Assembly (NCBI RefSeq): GCF_002775205.1
Contig: NC_036451.1
Span: 22,306,351-22,370,350 of the forward strand
DNA length: 64,000 nucleotides
Direction of reading: 5' to 3'
Source of the DNA: Xiphophorus maculatus
Lineage: Eukaryota > Chordata > Actinopteri > Cyprinodontiformes > Poeciliidae
In this document: positions 27,209-44,286 of the stretch, piece after piece
Position numbering within the stretch: position 1 is the stretch's first letter
Layout: every line of letters starts with the position of its first letter
Notes under the pieces: model-generated
The model's database searches: none
What the model saw: the letters and a program-made list of their open reading frames with translations, nothing else
What the model was told of the DNA's origin: nothing
Program-made: the position numbers and the translations under genes

Positions 27209-28834
27209 CTATGTGCTGGTAGAACTCTGAGCATCATGCGTTTTCGAAGACTGGGACCCATCAGCTTTTGGGCATTTGGGCTGATTTTTAGCTGAAGGGC
27301 CTGGATCTGCAAGAAAGGGTGCAAACGTTCCAAAAATTATTTTAGTAATAAAATTCTAAAAATAAAATCTTACCAATAAAAGTGTGAATTCTTTTTTTAA
27401 AGAAGAAGAAAAACAAAAAGTTTGCCTATTCACCAGATTGTTTCCGCTGCTCCAGCTGCGCCTCGGGTCGGTCCGCCCACAAACAATGATCTGGATTATT
27501 CAGTAGATTCTTGGTCTGGCCGCAGCCGAGACACCTCACTACAGTAAAGCGATTCTTTTTGTTTTTTCCTAATCAAAGTGAGAAAACAGGAATTTATTAC
27601 TAAAAACTACTGAACAAAGATTAAAAATAAAAGTCAACAACGTCACTGAAATGACTATCTGCCTTACTCCGCTGTCTGGTCGTGGCAGTAACACCGGGGA
27701 TGAGCAGTGACCAGCATTTCTTACACACAGTTCTCTTCACTGATGGGTCTCTGCAGGAAAATGAGTTCAAATGAAATAAAGTCACAATTTAAAATTCTCT
27801 CTGGATGCTGCTCTCCTGCCTGCCGGGGAGTTTATGCCTGCAGGCATTTCTAGGATTATTTTATTTTTATAGCCTGTCCAATTGTTTTTAGGTACTTGAT
27901 TTTTTGTTTGTTTGTTTTGAGTAAATCTGACAAATGAAAAACTATACCATTTACAGTTTTTCTAAGAAGAATGACTGTCCAATTAAGTTTCTACACGTAC
28001 AGTGCTTTCTTTCCTTTGTCAAATGCCATTCAGAAAGTTAGGCTTTTAGGTAGGCATCAAGTTATACAACTTATAATGTAATCTCACTCGGGAGATTATG
28101 CCCATTTATGAAGAGAGGCAATATAATATTTGCTCAATGCTATTATTTAGAGCTGCTGTGCACAAACTTAAAAATGATACAATTAAAAACAAACATGTTT
28201 TTAATCAACTCAAAGGTCTATTAGTTGTTTTTTTTTGCCAGAATATATCTATACATGCAAAAAGTCAATTGATTTAACACATTACTGCATGTTTTTTTTT
28301 AAATAGATACAAAATTGGTGCGACTTTAAAATGCTAGAAAAACCCCTTTAACATTTAAACAACAGACATTATCTTGATGTCAGTTGAAAAATTATTTTAC
28401 GCTCTTTCAAACGTAAGTAACCATTTAAACATAAACACTTTATCAAAAGTATTGATAAAGTAAAGAATAAATTACAAATTTCAACATTTAAAAAGTTGCT
28501 ACATCGCAAGGAAGTGACGACCTTCACCCATTCCTTCAAAATAAAACCATATTGCTAAAGCTACGTGTCTACCTACTGCCTGAGAACCAGCCGTCTTGCT
28601 ATCGTTTTCTGCGTGAAGCAGTAGAACCGAGCCAACTCCACGTTGTTTGGGTTTTGAGATAAGACACAGTGCGCAGCCTGAGGAGACACAAAAACCGGAG
28701 ACGCCGTCGTTTACACCCAATGAGCAAAGTAGCTAACATGTGACTGCTAGCGGCGGTTCGTCAAAACTTTCCCCCACCTGGTACAGGTAGTTCAGTCTTT
28801 CGTAGGCTTCTCTGTCTTTCAGATGGACCGCCAT
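27209..28834 (-). CDS. rpp21: Ribonuclease P/MRP subunit p21, 5 exons
   Basis: Protein subunit of nuclear RNase P, which removes 5' leaders from pre-tRNA. Exons in gene order: 28778-28834, 28577-28677, 27668-27750, 27434-27568 and 27209-27306. They give 158 codons (157 aa), against 154 in human. The start MAVHLKDREAYERLNYLYQ aligns with human MAGPVKDREAFQRLNFLYQ, followed by ARFYCFTQKTIARRLVLRQD. Four zinc-ribbon cysteines are in place: Cys62-x2-Cys65 (VCKKC) and Cys93-x2-Cys96 (RCLGC). The C-terminal exon is low-complexity and poorly conserved, as expected. Individual exons are too short to be seen as long frames; the model comes from splice phases that all close. An identical start codon context, AAUGGCGG, precedes it. 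Confidence 0.92.
27770..28500. other. rpp21 intron 2, AT-rich, no gene seen
   Basis: The 826-bp intron between rpp21 exons 2 and 3 is AT-rich with T runs at 28228-28236 and 28292-28300. I see no coding frame or recognised repeat in it. Confidence 0.5.
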
Positions 28835-29119
28835 TACTAATTCAGGTGTCAAACGGACATTACCGGCGCTCAACTTCGTAGCATCCGAGTTTGGAGCTTC
28901 TTACTCCGACGATGGATTTCCGACTGTGCCCTTCAGAATAAAAGCGCCACAGTTCCTGAATAACATAAGAGGCGTGTCCTAGCTGAACACGAACCGAAGG
29001 TTGCCGAACTCAAGCTTGCCGTGTGGGCTCGGCACAGATGGGGACTTTTTACACAAACACACACATATATGTGGCGCCCCCTGAAACATTTTGTAAAATT
29101 ACCTTGTTTTTATTTTTTC

Positions 29120-29229
29120 AGGCACAAGAATTCGGATACGACGTTACATTTTTGGATCAGTTACTCAATTTAGCAAAATATCACAATTTGTATTTTGTGG
29201 ATGGCTACTTATTACCACCACAGGAATAA
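29120..29229 (+). other. Unexplained exon-like frame between rpp21 and pak2
   Basis: After a T-rich tract ending TTTTTTCAG (29112-29120) an open frame encodes about 35 residues, including FGYDVTFLDQLLNLAKYHNL, then stops at 29229. The composition looks protein-like and the upstream tract resembles a splice acceptor, but I do not recognise the sequence and find no partner exon. It could be a transposon remnant or chance. Confidence 0.2.
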
Positions 29230-30410
29230 CACTTTATTAAGGAAATAACGCTTTTGATTTATATAATCTATAATTTTTGGTTAGTGCACGCCACGTATTT
29301 ACAGAGCTGATTCCATCATCTGATCAGATTGTTGTAAGCAGAATTTAAATATTAATAATCTCTTTAGTTTTCACACAAATAATCTCACCACCAATTCATA
29401 TTAAAACCAGTTGTATTTATTTGTGTGTTGACAAAGACTAAACAAATAGTTTAGTGTCTGCAGTTTAAAAAAAAAAAAAATCTAATTAGCATTTGGTAAC
29501 TGGTTCTCAAGCTACACAAAAAATACACAACCCTTGTGTGAGAAAAGTCCACTTGTTTAGTCTGGAAGAACACAAAGGACAGAGTTCAACATACGATACT
29601 CATTTTAATAGCAACAGAGAATAAAGTATAAACCCTGTCAATCTAACATTTAAATGCCTGCAAGGTGTGCCTCTGGCATCAGGACACTACAGATGCAGGG
29701 GGGAGGAACTGGTACAGTAGCTCTGTCAGCTAAAGAACATCACAATCACAGCACATGGTCATGATGAATAATGCACTGAAACGTTTCCTATAAAACCGAG
29801 ACGAGAAATCTCCACACGACATGGGTCTACTGGGAAACAGAACGTCCACTGAATGAGACGATATGGACCAGGAGACGGGAGTGGACCGGCGGGGGACGAA
29901 CATGAAATTCAAGTATCAAAATAACTACGATACTGACAGGCTGAAAATGTCAATTATAAAGGTAGTAAAAATCATGGGAAACACAAGACAGACACAATCA
30001 ACAATACATTAGGCAACATTTTGCATTTGTTTAAGGCAGTTGATTAAAAAAAACAACAACAAAAAAAACAAACTAAACTAGGCGCCTTCTTCATTCCAAG
30101 TTAAATACAAGCCTAGTTTTAACATGTCACCAGTTTTGATGTACAAAAATGAACTACGCCTGACTCTGTAACTAAGCACTTTAGTTTGACTTGTCATTTG
30201 ACGGTAAGAGTTCGTGCTGACAGCGGTGGGGGGGGGGTTGTGCTCCCGGTTTTTGGTCTTCACAGTGAGGTTCGTCAGGGCTTACAAGGCTGGTGCATCA
30301 AGGCTGGCAAGTCACTCTCAGCCTATTGTCTGGCACGAAATCTAAACGGTTGGCACATTATCTGTGCACAGCATAAGTAAGGCAGGAGGGGGTCGGCTGG
30401 GCTTCGTCCG
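29230..30410 (-). other. pak2: pak2 3' UTR
   Basis: Sequence downstream (on the minus strand) of the pak2 stop codon. TTTATT motifs around 29415-29420 read AATAAA on the minus strand and are candidate polyadenylation sites. A G run of about 10 lies near 30228-30238. No separate gene is supported. Confidence 0.45.
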
Positions 30411-35772
<5,362 letters not shown>

Positions 35773-36224
35773 TGTAGAGAGGTGGACGCGTGCCGCGCGG
35801 GGCAGAGCAGGCAGCCAAACAAGAAGTGGTTCAGGATTGAGATGAGCGAGCAAGGGAGGCAAGACTCACATCAGAAGGGGCGTTAGTGTTCACATGAATA
35901 GGAGACGAAGCACCGAGAGGCACCTGGGAAGAAGTTTAATTATTGTTAGAACAGAAAATGACTATTAAAAGTTCTAAATACAGCACAGGATATCTATAAA
36001 CTGCACCAGAGTCACTTTTTCTTGGAAAACATTCCCATTTATGTTGTCACTTAAGCCATGAAAGTATAAACTTAAGCATCCACAGCTCCTGCCAAGCTGA
36101 AACCACAAATTTAACAAAGTAGTGCATAATTGTGAAGAGGAAAAGAAGAAGATGCATGTATTTCAAAAACCTTCTACAAAATAAGAGTTTTACAAGTGTG
36201 GTATGCATTTATATACTGCCCTGT

Positions 36225-36500
36225 TAGTATCAACATAACTACCTTTTGTTGCAAATACAGCTCAAATTACGATTTCTATCTGTTTTGGACATCTGCAGCC
36301 TGAAGGTTTAGCTCATTCCTCTTCGCAAAATATCCCTCAAGTTGTGACAGATTTCATAGAGCGATTTTGGGAAATCTCCGAGATGTCAAGACTTGCCACA
36401 GATTTTCAATTCACTGTTCCTGCTGACAAAAAACAAAAATAACCCAAACTTTCCCACAGCTTGATGCTGCCACTACCATTAAATTACTCACAGTGAACTC
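36225..36500. mobile_element. Tc1-like transposon fragment upstream of pak2
   Basis: CTTTTGTTGCAAATACAGCTC, then GACTTGCCACAGATTTTCAATT and, near 36458, ACAGCTTGATGCTGCCACTAC are recognisable pieces of the same fish Tc1-like family, the last being the reverse of a transposase GGS-type coding motif. It lies in the 5' non-coding intron of pak2. Diverged fossil. Confidence 0.55.
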
Positions 36501-37379
36501 CATTTGTGAAGTTAATTGTTCCACTGGATCTGTATTTGAACAAATGCGGCTGAATACTAATGATCGTCATACTTTTAAGAATTGGATTTGTCTTTTGTCT
36601 GCTGCATTGCCTTCCTTTCCTTATTCCTTTTTTTATTATTCATTGTTCTTTTAGATGATTTGGACTACGGGTGTGCGATACCATCTATCTGTCGCGTTGC
36701 TCCATCTCTTGAGGTTTTAATAAAGCCCAATGTTACATGAGTAAGTGTAAAAACTTAAAGGCATGTGCAATCGGTGTGGCCTCCTCTTTATATAGTCAAA
36801 CGTTCTCTAATTTTAACCTGAAACTTAAACAATTACTGTATGTTGAAAAGAGCAACATAGTTTCTACAGTTTCATTGGGAGAAACTACAAATTAATGCAA
36901 AGTTAATGCGTCTAATGCAAAATAGACGTCCTGATTAGTATGAAAACATTGCAAGCTACTCCTTCTTTATGTCCTGCTCTGTAAAGCTGACACCTAGCAG
37001 CTCCTTATTTGATATTTCGTCTCCGCCTTGGCAGACTCTCCAGTAATATGCGTGTTTCCACCATTTTAATTGTCTCTAAATGCTATTTAATTGAGCACCA
37101 ACAGGGGCGTTAGCAGGCTAACGTTAGCATTCACCGCTTGACCAACAAGTGTGCTAGCTAAGAGTTGTGCTTAGCATGACATGCTACAGCAGCTCTTTTA
37201 AACCTAACGTGGTTAAAAGCTGTCAAGCTGACGCTAAATGATTAACCAAAGTACAGCTCGAAACTTTCCCGTCATTAAATTTGGAGTTTTAACAACCCAA
37301 CACAGGATATGGGAAAGGCCAAAGTGGCTCCTGCAAACATTCCCAACTAGCGGGCTAACGCAGAAGCGGCGGAGCTCAC

Positions 37380-37620
37380 CGGAGTTTCCACACCGCTTCA
37401 ACTTGACTCCCGGACAATCCCCGACGGTTTGGGAAAACGAGGACAAAATCCACTAAAAATCCTCCCGACGAAACATTTGGGTTCTGGCTGCTACACCGTG
37501 TGCGCAAACACCTTGGTAAAAAAAAAAATCTGAGTCCAACTATTTACAGTTCCAACTTTTCATCAGTCTTTTCGGCCCTGGGATAACTCCGCTATGGCGC
37601 AGGGGGGAAGCGGAACTACC
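37380..37620 (-). promoter_or_regulatory. pak2: pak2 non-coding first exon and promoter
   Basis: On the minus strand a GC-richer stretch ends at 37380 with a good donor (CCG|GTGAGC). It would splice to the acceptor at 35923 ahead of the start codon. The true transcription start, perhaps near 37600, is inferred. Confidence 0.45.
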
Positions 37621-38302
37621 GACCCAGCCCTGGCCCCTGCAGTGAGGCAACGCTTCCAATGAATGGAGTGAGGGGGAAAGTTAGCCATCAGGGGGGGTCT
37701 CCAGGCATTAGATCATCCGTTCAACACAAAGATACTCAGCACTTCAAACACTGAATTTCCCCCAAAAAACAACAACAAAAAAACACTTAGGAAAAAAAAA
37801 TACTGAAGCTGAAACTGAAGTTTTACATAATTAAATATATTTCATCACAACTGGAGATCTCTTCTAAGGGGTTTGAGTTGAAATTATACTATTCCACACC
37901 TTTATGTTTCACATGTTTATGTCATCAACGTTAGCAATTATTCTGACATGTACAAGCAAATATAAGATTTACATATTTTATTTATCTAAAACATCCTTTG
38001 TAGCTCTAAACATTCTTTAATTCTGTTTCCCAACTGCTTAAACAACAACAAGTTAGCTTTTGATAATGTCTGAGCGAAACTTCAATTTCATATCAAAAAA
38101 TGAATTTGAAAAAAATCTGTAAAAACATTGAGTCGCATTACGCTCCTCTGGGAGAGTTTGAGATGTGGATACCTGGGATTCTTTCACAACAGATACAGAT
38201 CTGTTTTGCATTTACAGCAAGCAGCTAGGATGATCCTGGCCCCAGACACGACTGCTCCACATTATAACCCCGTTTAGAACAAGTCCTGTTGACTGTTGCA
38301 GC

Positions 38303-41300
38303 TTAAACGATTCGATGTTTCAACATGTATTTAGACAACGCCACACAGCAGCCCATAGTGGCAAGAAGAGTCCCACCGCAGACGAGCATCGTCGCTGACC
38401 CGTCACCAACCGGTAACATGACACTGACGGTGCTGGACTCCTAAAGGAAGCAAGATATATTTTGAATGAGAAAGAGGGCGATTTGAACAGTAGGGTTGTG
38501 TCTTTCTTTTTTGTTAAAATGATTTGTAAAGATTTAGAGAAAAAAACGCACCTGCTGCAGAGGTTGTTTCACCCATGAGCATGTGCTGGAATTGCTGACA
38601 GTGCATGGAGCGTCCACTACAGAATGAGACTCAAATCTGCGAAGATCTGAGCCTGGAATGGAGGAAATTACAAAATCGGTTTGATTAAAAGTTGCGCTGT
38701 CTGTTCAATATGGAAAACAAATCCTCCCTTTGAGTTTCTTCTATAGAGGGAAAACAAGGGCATAATCAAGACATCTTCAACACAAACATTGTCGATTTAG
38801 ATCAGATAATAAATTGTATGTTTATTAGAGATGCACCAAGCAATCACCCAAAGATTGAAATCAAACAATATTTCCTTGATTAGCTCTTATTGGTAGGTCA
38901 AATACTGACTCATGAATTTTTTTTTTTACTAAATAAATTATTAAAAACACTAAAAATGTCCACACTTTTCAATCTATAATTGCACCATTAAACTATGATC
39001 CTCTTTTTAAACTGTATAAAAATCTAATACAGTGAAGGATTTATACTGTGATGCATAAATGAGGATCATTTTGTAAACAATGTCTTCTCTGTCAGATTCA
39101 AAACTTATACAGCTATCAAAAAAAGTGCAGCACATTTCTCTGCATTATAATTTTTGGATGGGGGAAAAAAAAAAAAATCCCCTAATCTGTCAAAACTGGA
39201 ATCGGTGGGAAAACTCGAGGAAAAGATAGCCAAACAAAAACATCTGATTGGTGCATCTGTACAATTTGAGAAAGGAAAAGAAACATTAACTGTTTACATT
39301 TTTCAGTGCGCAGCAGCAGGTCAGGAGGTTCAATGGGAACAGATGCGAATGCTTCCCCAGCAAAAGAGGGCTCGTGATAGCGCCCGTGTACTGGAATTGT
39401 TAATTTTAGGAAACTGGGAGCTGATCCAGTATGGGAGGGAAACACATAGGTTAGAAATCCAGAAGTCTTGTGAGCAGGCACTTCGAGGTCAATGGCTGAA
39501 TCTAGCAATATCTTAAAGAAATGAAGACAAAGATAATTAAAAAAATATATCCAAATATGGACTTTTTAAAACAATATACTGCGCCATGGTTGTCATGGTG
39601 TTACCTCAAAGTTGCTTTGATCACTTAGGGATGCCAGTTGATATGGATCTACAAAGACGCCATTCGGCCATCTGTAAAGCAGCAAAACGCTGGCACCACT
39701 GAGTGCGCTTGGTCTGAGCTCAACAGTGGTTGTCACCTCCCTAAAACACAACAGAAATGAGTTCCTGAAGCCTTTTTGTCTCTTTATGACATGTATATGA
39801 ATTAGAAATGACATTATGGCCACCTGCTAAATAGACAAACTGTATTTATCCCAGACTGGTTTATCACAGCAGCAGATTTAAAATCATAACAACTTTTTCA
39901 AAACCTTAGCAGTAAAGTACAGTGAAGCATAAATAATATCAATAAAGAATTTCAAAGACTATTATGCTCAAAAATATAAAATAGTACTCAAATGACATTT
40001 GTTTCTTTTTTTAAGAGATTAGATTACTATATGATGGGATGAAGGTATTAGTTGTGTGGAAAAGGTGTTAGTATTACATTCACAGCTGATTGTTGCACAA
40101 GAGTTTCTATACTGGTTGCTACACTAGAAGAGTTGTAGCAGTCCATTTGAGAGGGTTCTTCATTGCTTGTCTTGTGTGTGGTGAACGACTATTCTTAAGC
40201 ATCCTACTCTCACCCACCATTTTCTATGTGCACAGTCTGCAGCGAATTTTGGAGTCAACCATTCTTATCAATTTAATCTTTTCTTGCCCAAATAGCCCTG
40301 CCCCGATGAGTCAAGACAACAACTACACATTTGAAGTTATGCTGTGCTTTTACCGCCAAGATGTTAGCGGCAGATTTTAAAGGTGGCGCTTCAAATCTGT
40401 CATCTGTCTCATTTGTCATCCCAGATCCCCAATTGGATTGAGATGTTGGGAATTTAAAAGTTAGGGTAACACAGCAAACTTTTTGTTGAGCTCTCAAAAT
40501 GTTTCTGTAGTATAGGAATAGTGTTTTTTTTTTTCATAAAGGAATTTGCTATCCATTCTTGACAGCTTTGCAGCTAAATATCCAGCAAACTGCAGTTTGG
40601 ATACCCTTCTATTAGGGATGCACTGATTTATTGGCACCAATCTCCTTAATTTTGGGAGATTGGTGATCGGTCGACACATACATGTAAAGTCGATCTCATA
40701 CCCCGAACTTATCTGGTATTGGACACAATCTGAATCAGCAGGTCAGACTTTTTAAAGATTGAAATTGGCGATCAGCCAGTAAACTGCCATCGGTGCATCC
40801 CTACTTTCTATGAAAACCAACATTATCTTCACAATCTCAAGCATTTTCTTGAAAAGGCATCTCAATTTTGCCTTGTCAACTTAAATCATTATGATCGCCA
40901 ACTTTATCTGGTTCTGTCACATCTACTTTGAGGACAAACTGTCCACCTGCTATCATCTACAACGTAATGTGTCAAGATGAAGACATATTCACTTCACCTG
41001 CCAGTGGTCATAATGTTATGACAGGTGTATAACCAGATACCTGTGGAAGCCCTTCTTGCTAAGCTCCAGGGACACAGAGGATGATTCTAGCCACTGTTTG
41101 AGCTGATCGCAGTGCTCCTGCTCGTCTGCGAAAATGGGAGTATTATACAGATAAACATTTTATAAAGAGTTTGTAGATAGTATTTTACTGCAATTTAGTA
41201 GTTTTTTTTAAATATAGGAACTCTTGGCTTAAACTGTCCATAGTATAATGTCTTGGTCAAAGATATTTTGGTCAATTGTATTTTCGGAGACGTGCTTCAC

Positions 41301-41477
41301 ATGAGGACATGTTTTTACATTTAGGGAAAATCTTAATCTCTTTTGTTTCCAAGACATTAATCATTAGATCAGTTTTCTTGCCAAGAAAGAAGACGTCTAA
41401 CTATATTACTTACCCGCTTTGTTCAAACAATAGCATTTAGATAAGCAAGCCAACACAAAAAACAATTCAAAGTACAT
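38303..41477 (-). CDS. pigx: PIG-X, GPI mannosyltransferase I subunit, 6 exons
   Basis: Type I ER membrane partner that stabilises PIG-M, the first mannosyltransferase of GPI-anchor synthesis. Exons in order: 41414-41477, 41041-41125, 39605-39740, 39298-39511, 38552-38652 and 38303-38440, giving 246 codons (245 aa; human 258). Exon 1 encodes a signal peptide, MYFELFFVLACLSKCYC, and splices in phase into the conserved SLELSKKGFHR. Then comes NGVFVDPYQLASLSDQSNFE (human GLYVDPYELASLRERNITE), the PIG-X core TIPVHGRYHEPSFAGEA (human LPVHCRYHRPHSEDGEA), STCSWVKQ, and a C-terminal membrane segment (TMLVCGGTLLATMGCCVAL). pak2 lies downstream and cep19 upstream head to head, as I recall for human 3q29. 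Fast-evolving but convincing. Confidence 0.92.
38826..39258. mobile_element. hAT-like non-autonomous element in pigx intron 4
   Basis: 433-bp unit whose ends contain a perfect 11-bp inverted repeat, AGATGCACCAA / TTGGTGCATCT. The ends resemble those of the element at 40614-40802, so both may be one family. No coding frame. Confidence 0.5.
39805..41035. mobile_element. Composite Tc1-like repeat in pigx intron 2
   Basis: The left edge has GACATTATGGCCACCTGC, and the right edge has AGTGGTCATAATGTTATGAC (about 41003-41022), an inverted pair I recall from a common fish DNA transposon. Inside, CCCCAATTGGATTGAGATGTTGGG (40427-40450) is another recognisable motif of such elements. It is interrupted by the smaller hAT-like unit at 40614-40802. 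Limits are approximate. Confidence 0.4.
40614..40802. mobile_element. Short hAT-like MITE nested in pigx intron 2
   Basis: 189-bp unit with inverted ends AGGGATGCAC / GTGCATCCCT. Flanks TTCTATT and TTTCTAT may be a worn target duplication. It sits inside an older repeat, so it inserted later. Confidence 0.6.
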
Positions 41478-41998
41478 CACAATCGCTAAAGTAAATTTTT
41501 ACATGTATTTTCAAAGTATTTGAAAACACAAATACTTTGAAAATGTGCGAGGCTTTTTCCACATTTCCTAATTCAAATGTTTACGGAAGACAACATCGTA
41601 GGACCATTTTGTAGTTTTATGGAAGCCAGCATCCTGCCTGACTATAAATCCAGTCCCTCGAGTGTTTAACGTCGCTGCCAAGCTGTTATAATATACTTTA
41701 AAATGAAATAATCAGGTTTAATTAAAGTTAATTAATTCAATTTTACAACTACGGGACAGTGGCTCATATAACCTTTTTTAAAAATATTTTTGGACAGGCT
41801 TTACTAAAATCTTTGCCTAACGTAAGGCTCCTTGGTAACGCTTCCCATGAAAGGTCCTGCAATTAATCCTATAAGCATTTCTCTTCGTTTTCAATTTAGT
41901 GAACAATATTACAGCTATTATGGATTAAATCATTTACTTTCAAACTCTAAACCTCAGAAAAGGACATATTTAACCATCTTTATCGAAAACGGAAGGCG
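41478..41998. promoter_or_regulatory. Shared pigx-cep19 promoter interval
   Basis: Only 521 bp separate the divergent start codons of pigx (41477, minus) and cep19 (41999, plus), so both promoters and 5' UTRs must lie here unless first exons are further away. The interval is AT-rich without a CpG island. It holds a perfect 16-bp-stem hairpin at 41507-41544. Confidence 0.55.
41507..41544 (-). promoter_or_regulatory. Perfect hairpin just upstream of pigx start codon
   Basis: Arms ATTTTCAAAGTATTTG (41507-41522) and CAAATACTTTGAAAAT (41529-41544) are exact reverse complements with a 6-nt loop. On the minus strand the structure ends 29 nt before the pigx AUG, so if transcribed it would lie in the 5' UTR. 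A translational role is a guess. Confidence 0.6.
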
Positions 41999-42911
41999 AT
42001 GGGATTTCAAGCAAAGCGGTGCGGAGTGCAGTTCAATCCTCCTTCTATAGTTCTGGTTTATATCCACACCGACACCAATAAGATACGCAAAAGAATCATA
42101 CCCATACGAAATTTCTTCAAACATTCTGGTAAGAGAATATTTTTCAGCAATTATATAGTTAGTATTGGAATTACAGTTTCAGGAGCAGAGCAATGAATAC
42201 ACTTACTTTGACAGTTTCCTGATTGAACAAAAAGATCAAAATGAGTCATGTTGCAATCGCTTTACGTTATGAATTTAAATAAATAAATAAAAAGGTTCCT
42301 GGGTCCAAAAATAAATGTAATAATTAGCAAATGAAACAGTTATCCAATCCTTATGATAATAGCGCAATGCAAAAGTATTCATACCCCAGGAACCTTTTCA
42401 CAAATATGTTTAAAAAAAACAACAAAAAAACTTAAGTGCTTTTCACTGCCGTCGCAGCTGTGGTTTGGACTGTCTCTACCAGTTTTAAAATGTAAATAAA
42501 AACAGCTGTTGCTGTGCGTTTGCCTCCACTGAATTAAAATCTTGATATGATCTCTGACTTCCAGACTGCAGCACGGCTGCTGAAAGATTGAAAAACCACC
42601 CAAGGCACAGGGGCTATCTGGATCAAGTGCCCCTACACCAGCTGGAGAAACTCCACATCGTCCTGCGCGACCACATGCAGGGCCTGAGTCTGGAGAACAG
42701 CCTCGCTTCGTTCCAGCTGGACCCCGACGAGGATCTGAACAAACTGGAGGACGAGGAACTGGCCCGCAAAAAGGGACAGATGGACACACTGTTCGAGAGG
42801 AACCGCAAGCGGAAAGATGACCCGGACTTTGTGTACGACCTGGAGGTGGAGTTTGACAAATCCAAGGAAGAGAAGTGCAGCTGGGATGAAGAATCAGATG
42901 AGGACATTTGA
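41999..42911 (+). CDS. cep19: Centrosomal protein 19, 2 exons
   Basis: Centriole/basal-body protein needed for ciliogenesis; in mammals it recruits RABL2 and its loss causes obesity. Exons 41999-42128 and 42565-42911 give 159 codons (158 aa; human about 163-167). Exon 1 encodes [20 protein letters not shown] and [13 protein letters not shown], matching human KKCGIRFQPPAIILIYESE and QRIMPVRNFSKFS. Exon 2 has [38 protein letters not shown], and KKDDPNF-like [16 protein letters not shown], followed by an acidic tail DEESDEDI. A polyadenylation signal AATAAAG lies at about 42940. Divergent from pigx, convergent with ing5. Confidence 0.95.
42290..42398 (+). repeat. 14-bp inverted repeat in cep19 intron
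   Basis: AAAAGGTTCCTGGG (42290-42303) and CCCAGGAACCTTTT (42385-42398) are exact reverse complements separated by 81 bp. The right arm abuts AAAGTATTCATACCCC, the terminal motif of a fish Tc1-like family as I recall it, so the pair may be the ends of a tiny internally deleted Tc1 relic. Confidence 0.55.
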
Positions 42912-44286
42912 AACTCTGACCGCGTTAACACCTAGTAGAAATAAAGCCATCTTTCTCCTGGACACAGGACTGGCCCAAGAGGAGGAGGGCTCGAGTGGAA
43001 TTTAATTTGGGTCCCACTTCCAGTTATGTCCGCTGCAATTAGTGGAGATAAACAACAAACACTCTGGCAGACATTTCAGCATAAGCTCAGATACGATTGA
43101 TAATATCAAACTAAACAGCCCTGTGTTTTAGAAAACATACGTGTCAAGCTACAACAAAACAACGTAGGATTAATAATTGAAATTTATTTGTTATAAAATA
43201 CAAGACTTTTACAAAATACATACTTTGGTTTTATTTATTGTGGTTTGCACATAAATGAAGGATATTCACAGTCAAATATAAAAGAAGCTGCTAAAGTTCT
43301 AATAAATTACATCTTGAGTCACCGGGATTTAAACGCAACACACATATCTCTTTGGAATAATTTGTCTACAAAATATCTTTTCAATACAAAAAAATACATT
43401 ATATATTTGTCCATGTACGGTTCGATGTGGAGAACCGGCGTTTTCCCTACAGTTGTACAAGCCAGGAAAACAGCAGACATTCAATAGCAAAGTTGGCTAT
43501 GAGAAACTACGTCTTAAAACGCCCGCAGGATCAAACGTCTTCAGGGGCAACGGTTTCATTCAAAGTGCTTGAATACCTCATTCAGGTGACAGAAGACAAC
43601 GACTGACCATTAGTACCACAATACATTCAAAAATGTCATAGGCTTGTGTTGAAATTTTGAGTTTACATTTCTTCTTTGCCAGTTTGGTTTAAGGTGATTG
43701 TTGTATCACTCGGTCACTTGCAGTCATTTATGCGGTTCTAGTGTAAAACCCTAAAGAGGTAGTAACGACAAACTAAATCTGACTTCCTTTTTCTTTTTTT
43801 TCTTTTAACCACCGTTGTTTCCGTAAGGACATACAGGTGTTTTATATGTAATTCTCAGCAGGCTCGTTAATTTGTTTCTTAAAAAAAAATAGTTGTTTAT
43901 AAAACTGACATTTCAAGTATGCTAAAGCAACAATCTTGGACTTGCGACTTCGTTAGTCAAGATAGTATTTACATCTTTTTTACTCGAAAAGGAGAAACTT
44001 TCTGACAAGACCCGGACAACACAGTAAATGTATTGTATGACAATTTGATTTAAAGCTACAAGACAAAGACGGATGTGCTAAAATTTAAAGGGGGAAGGGA
44101 ACATGGGGGAAGCTGGTGAGGAAATATGTCACAAAAGTAGCTTTACACCAAATCTGGATAAGGTTTTCAAGGAAAGTTGTACAAACCGTCTTTTTAAAAC
44201 GGAGTATTGCTGAAACAAAATACAAACTAGACTACTTAGTGACACCAATAACACAAACGTAGGTTGCCATTTCTGAAAGGAAAATT
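42912..44286. other. Convergent 3' UTRs of cep19 (+) and ing5 (-)
   Basis: No coding gene is seen. TTTATT motifs near 43231-43239 read AATAAA on the minus strand and probably end a 3' UTR of about 1 kb for ing5. Confidence 0.5.

Noticed and set aside
39154-39516. Plus-strand frame of about 120 codons
   Set aside because: It runs antisense through pigx exon 4, whose minus-strand product matches PIG-X; the plus frame resembles nothing.
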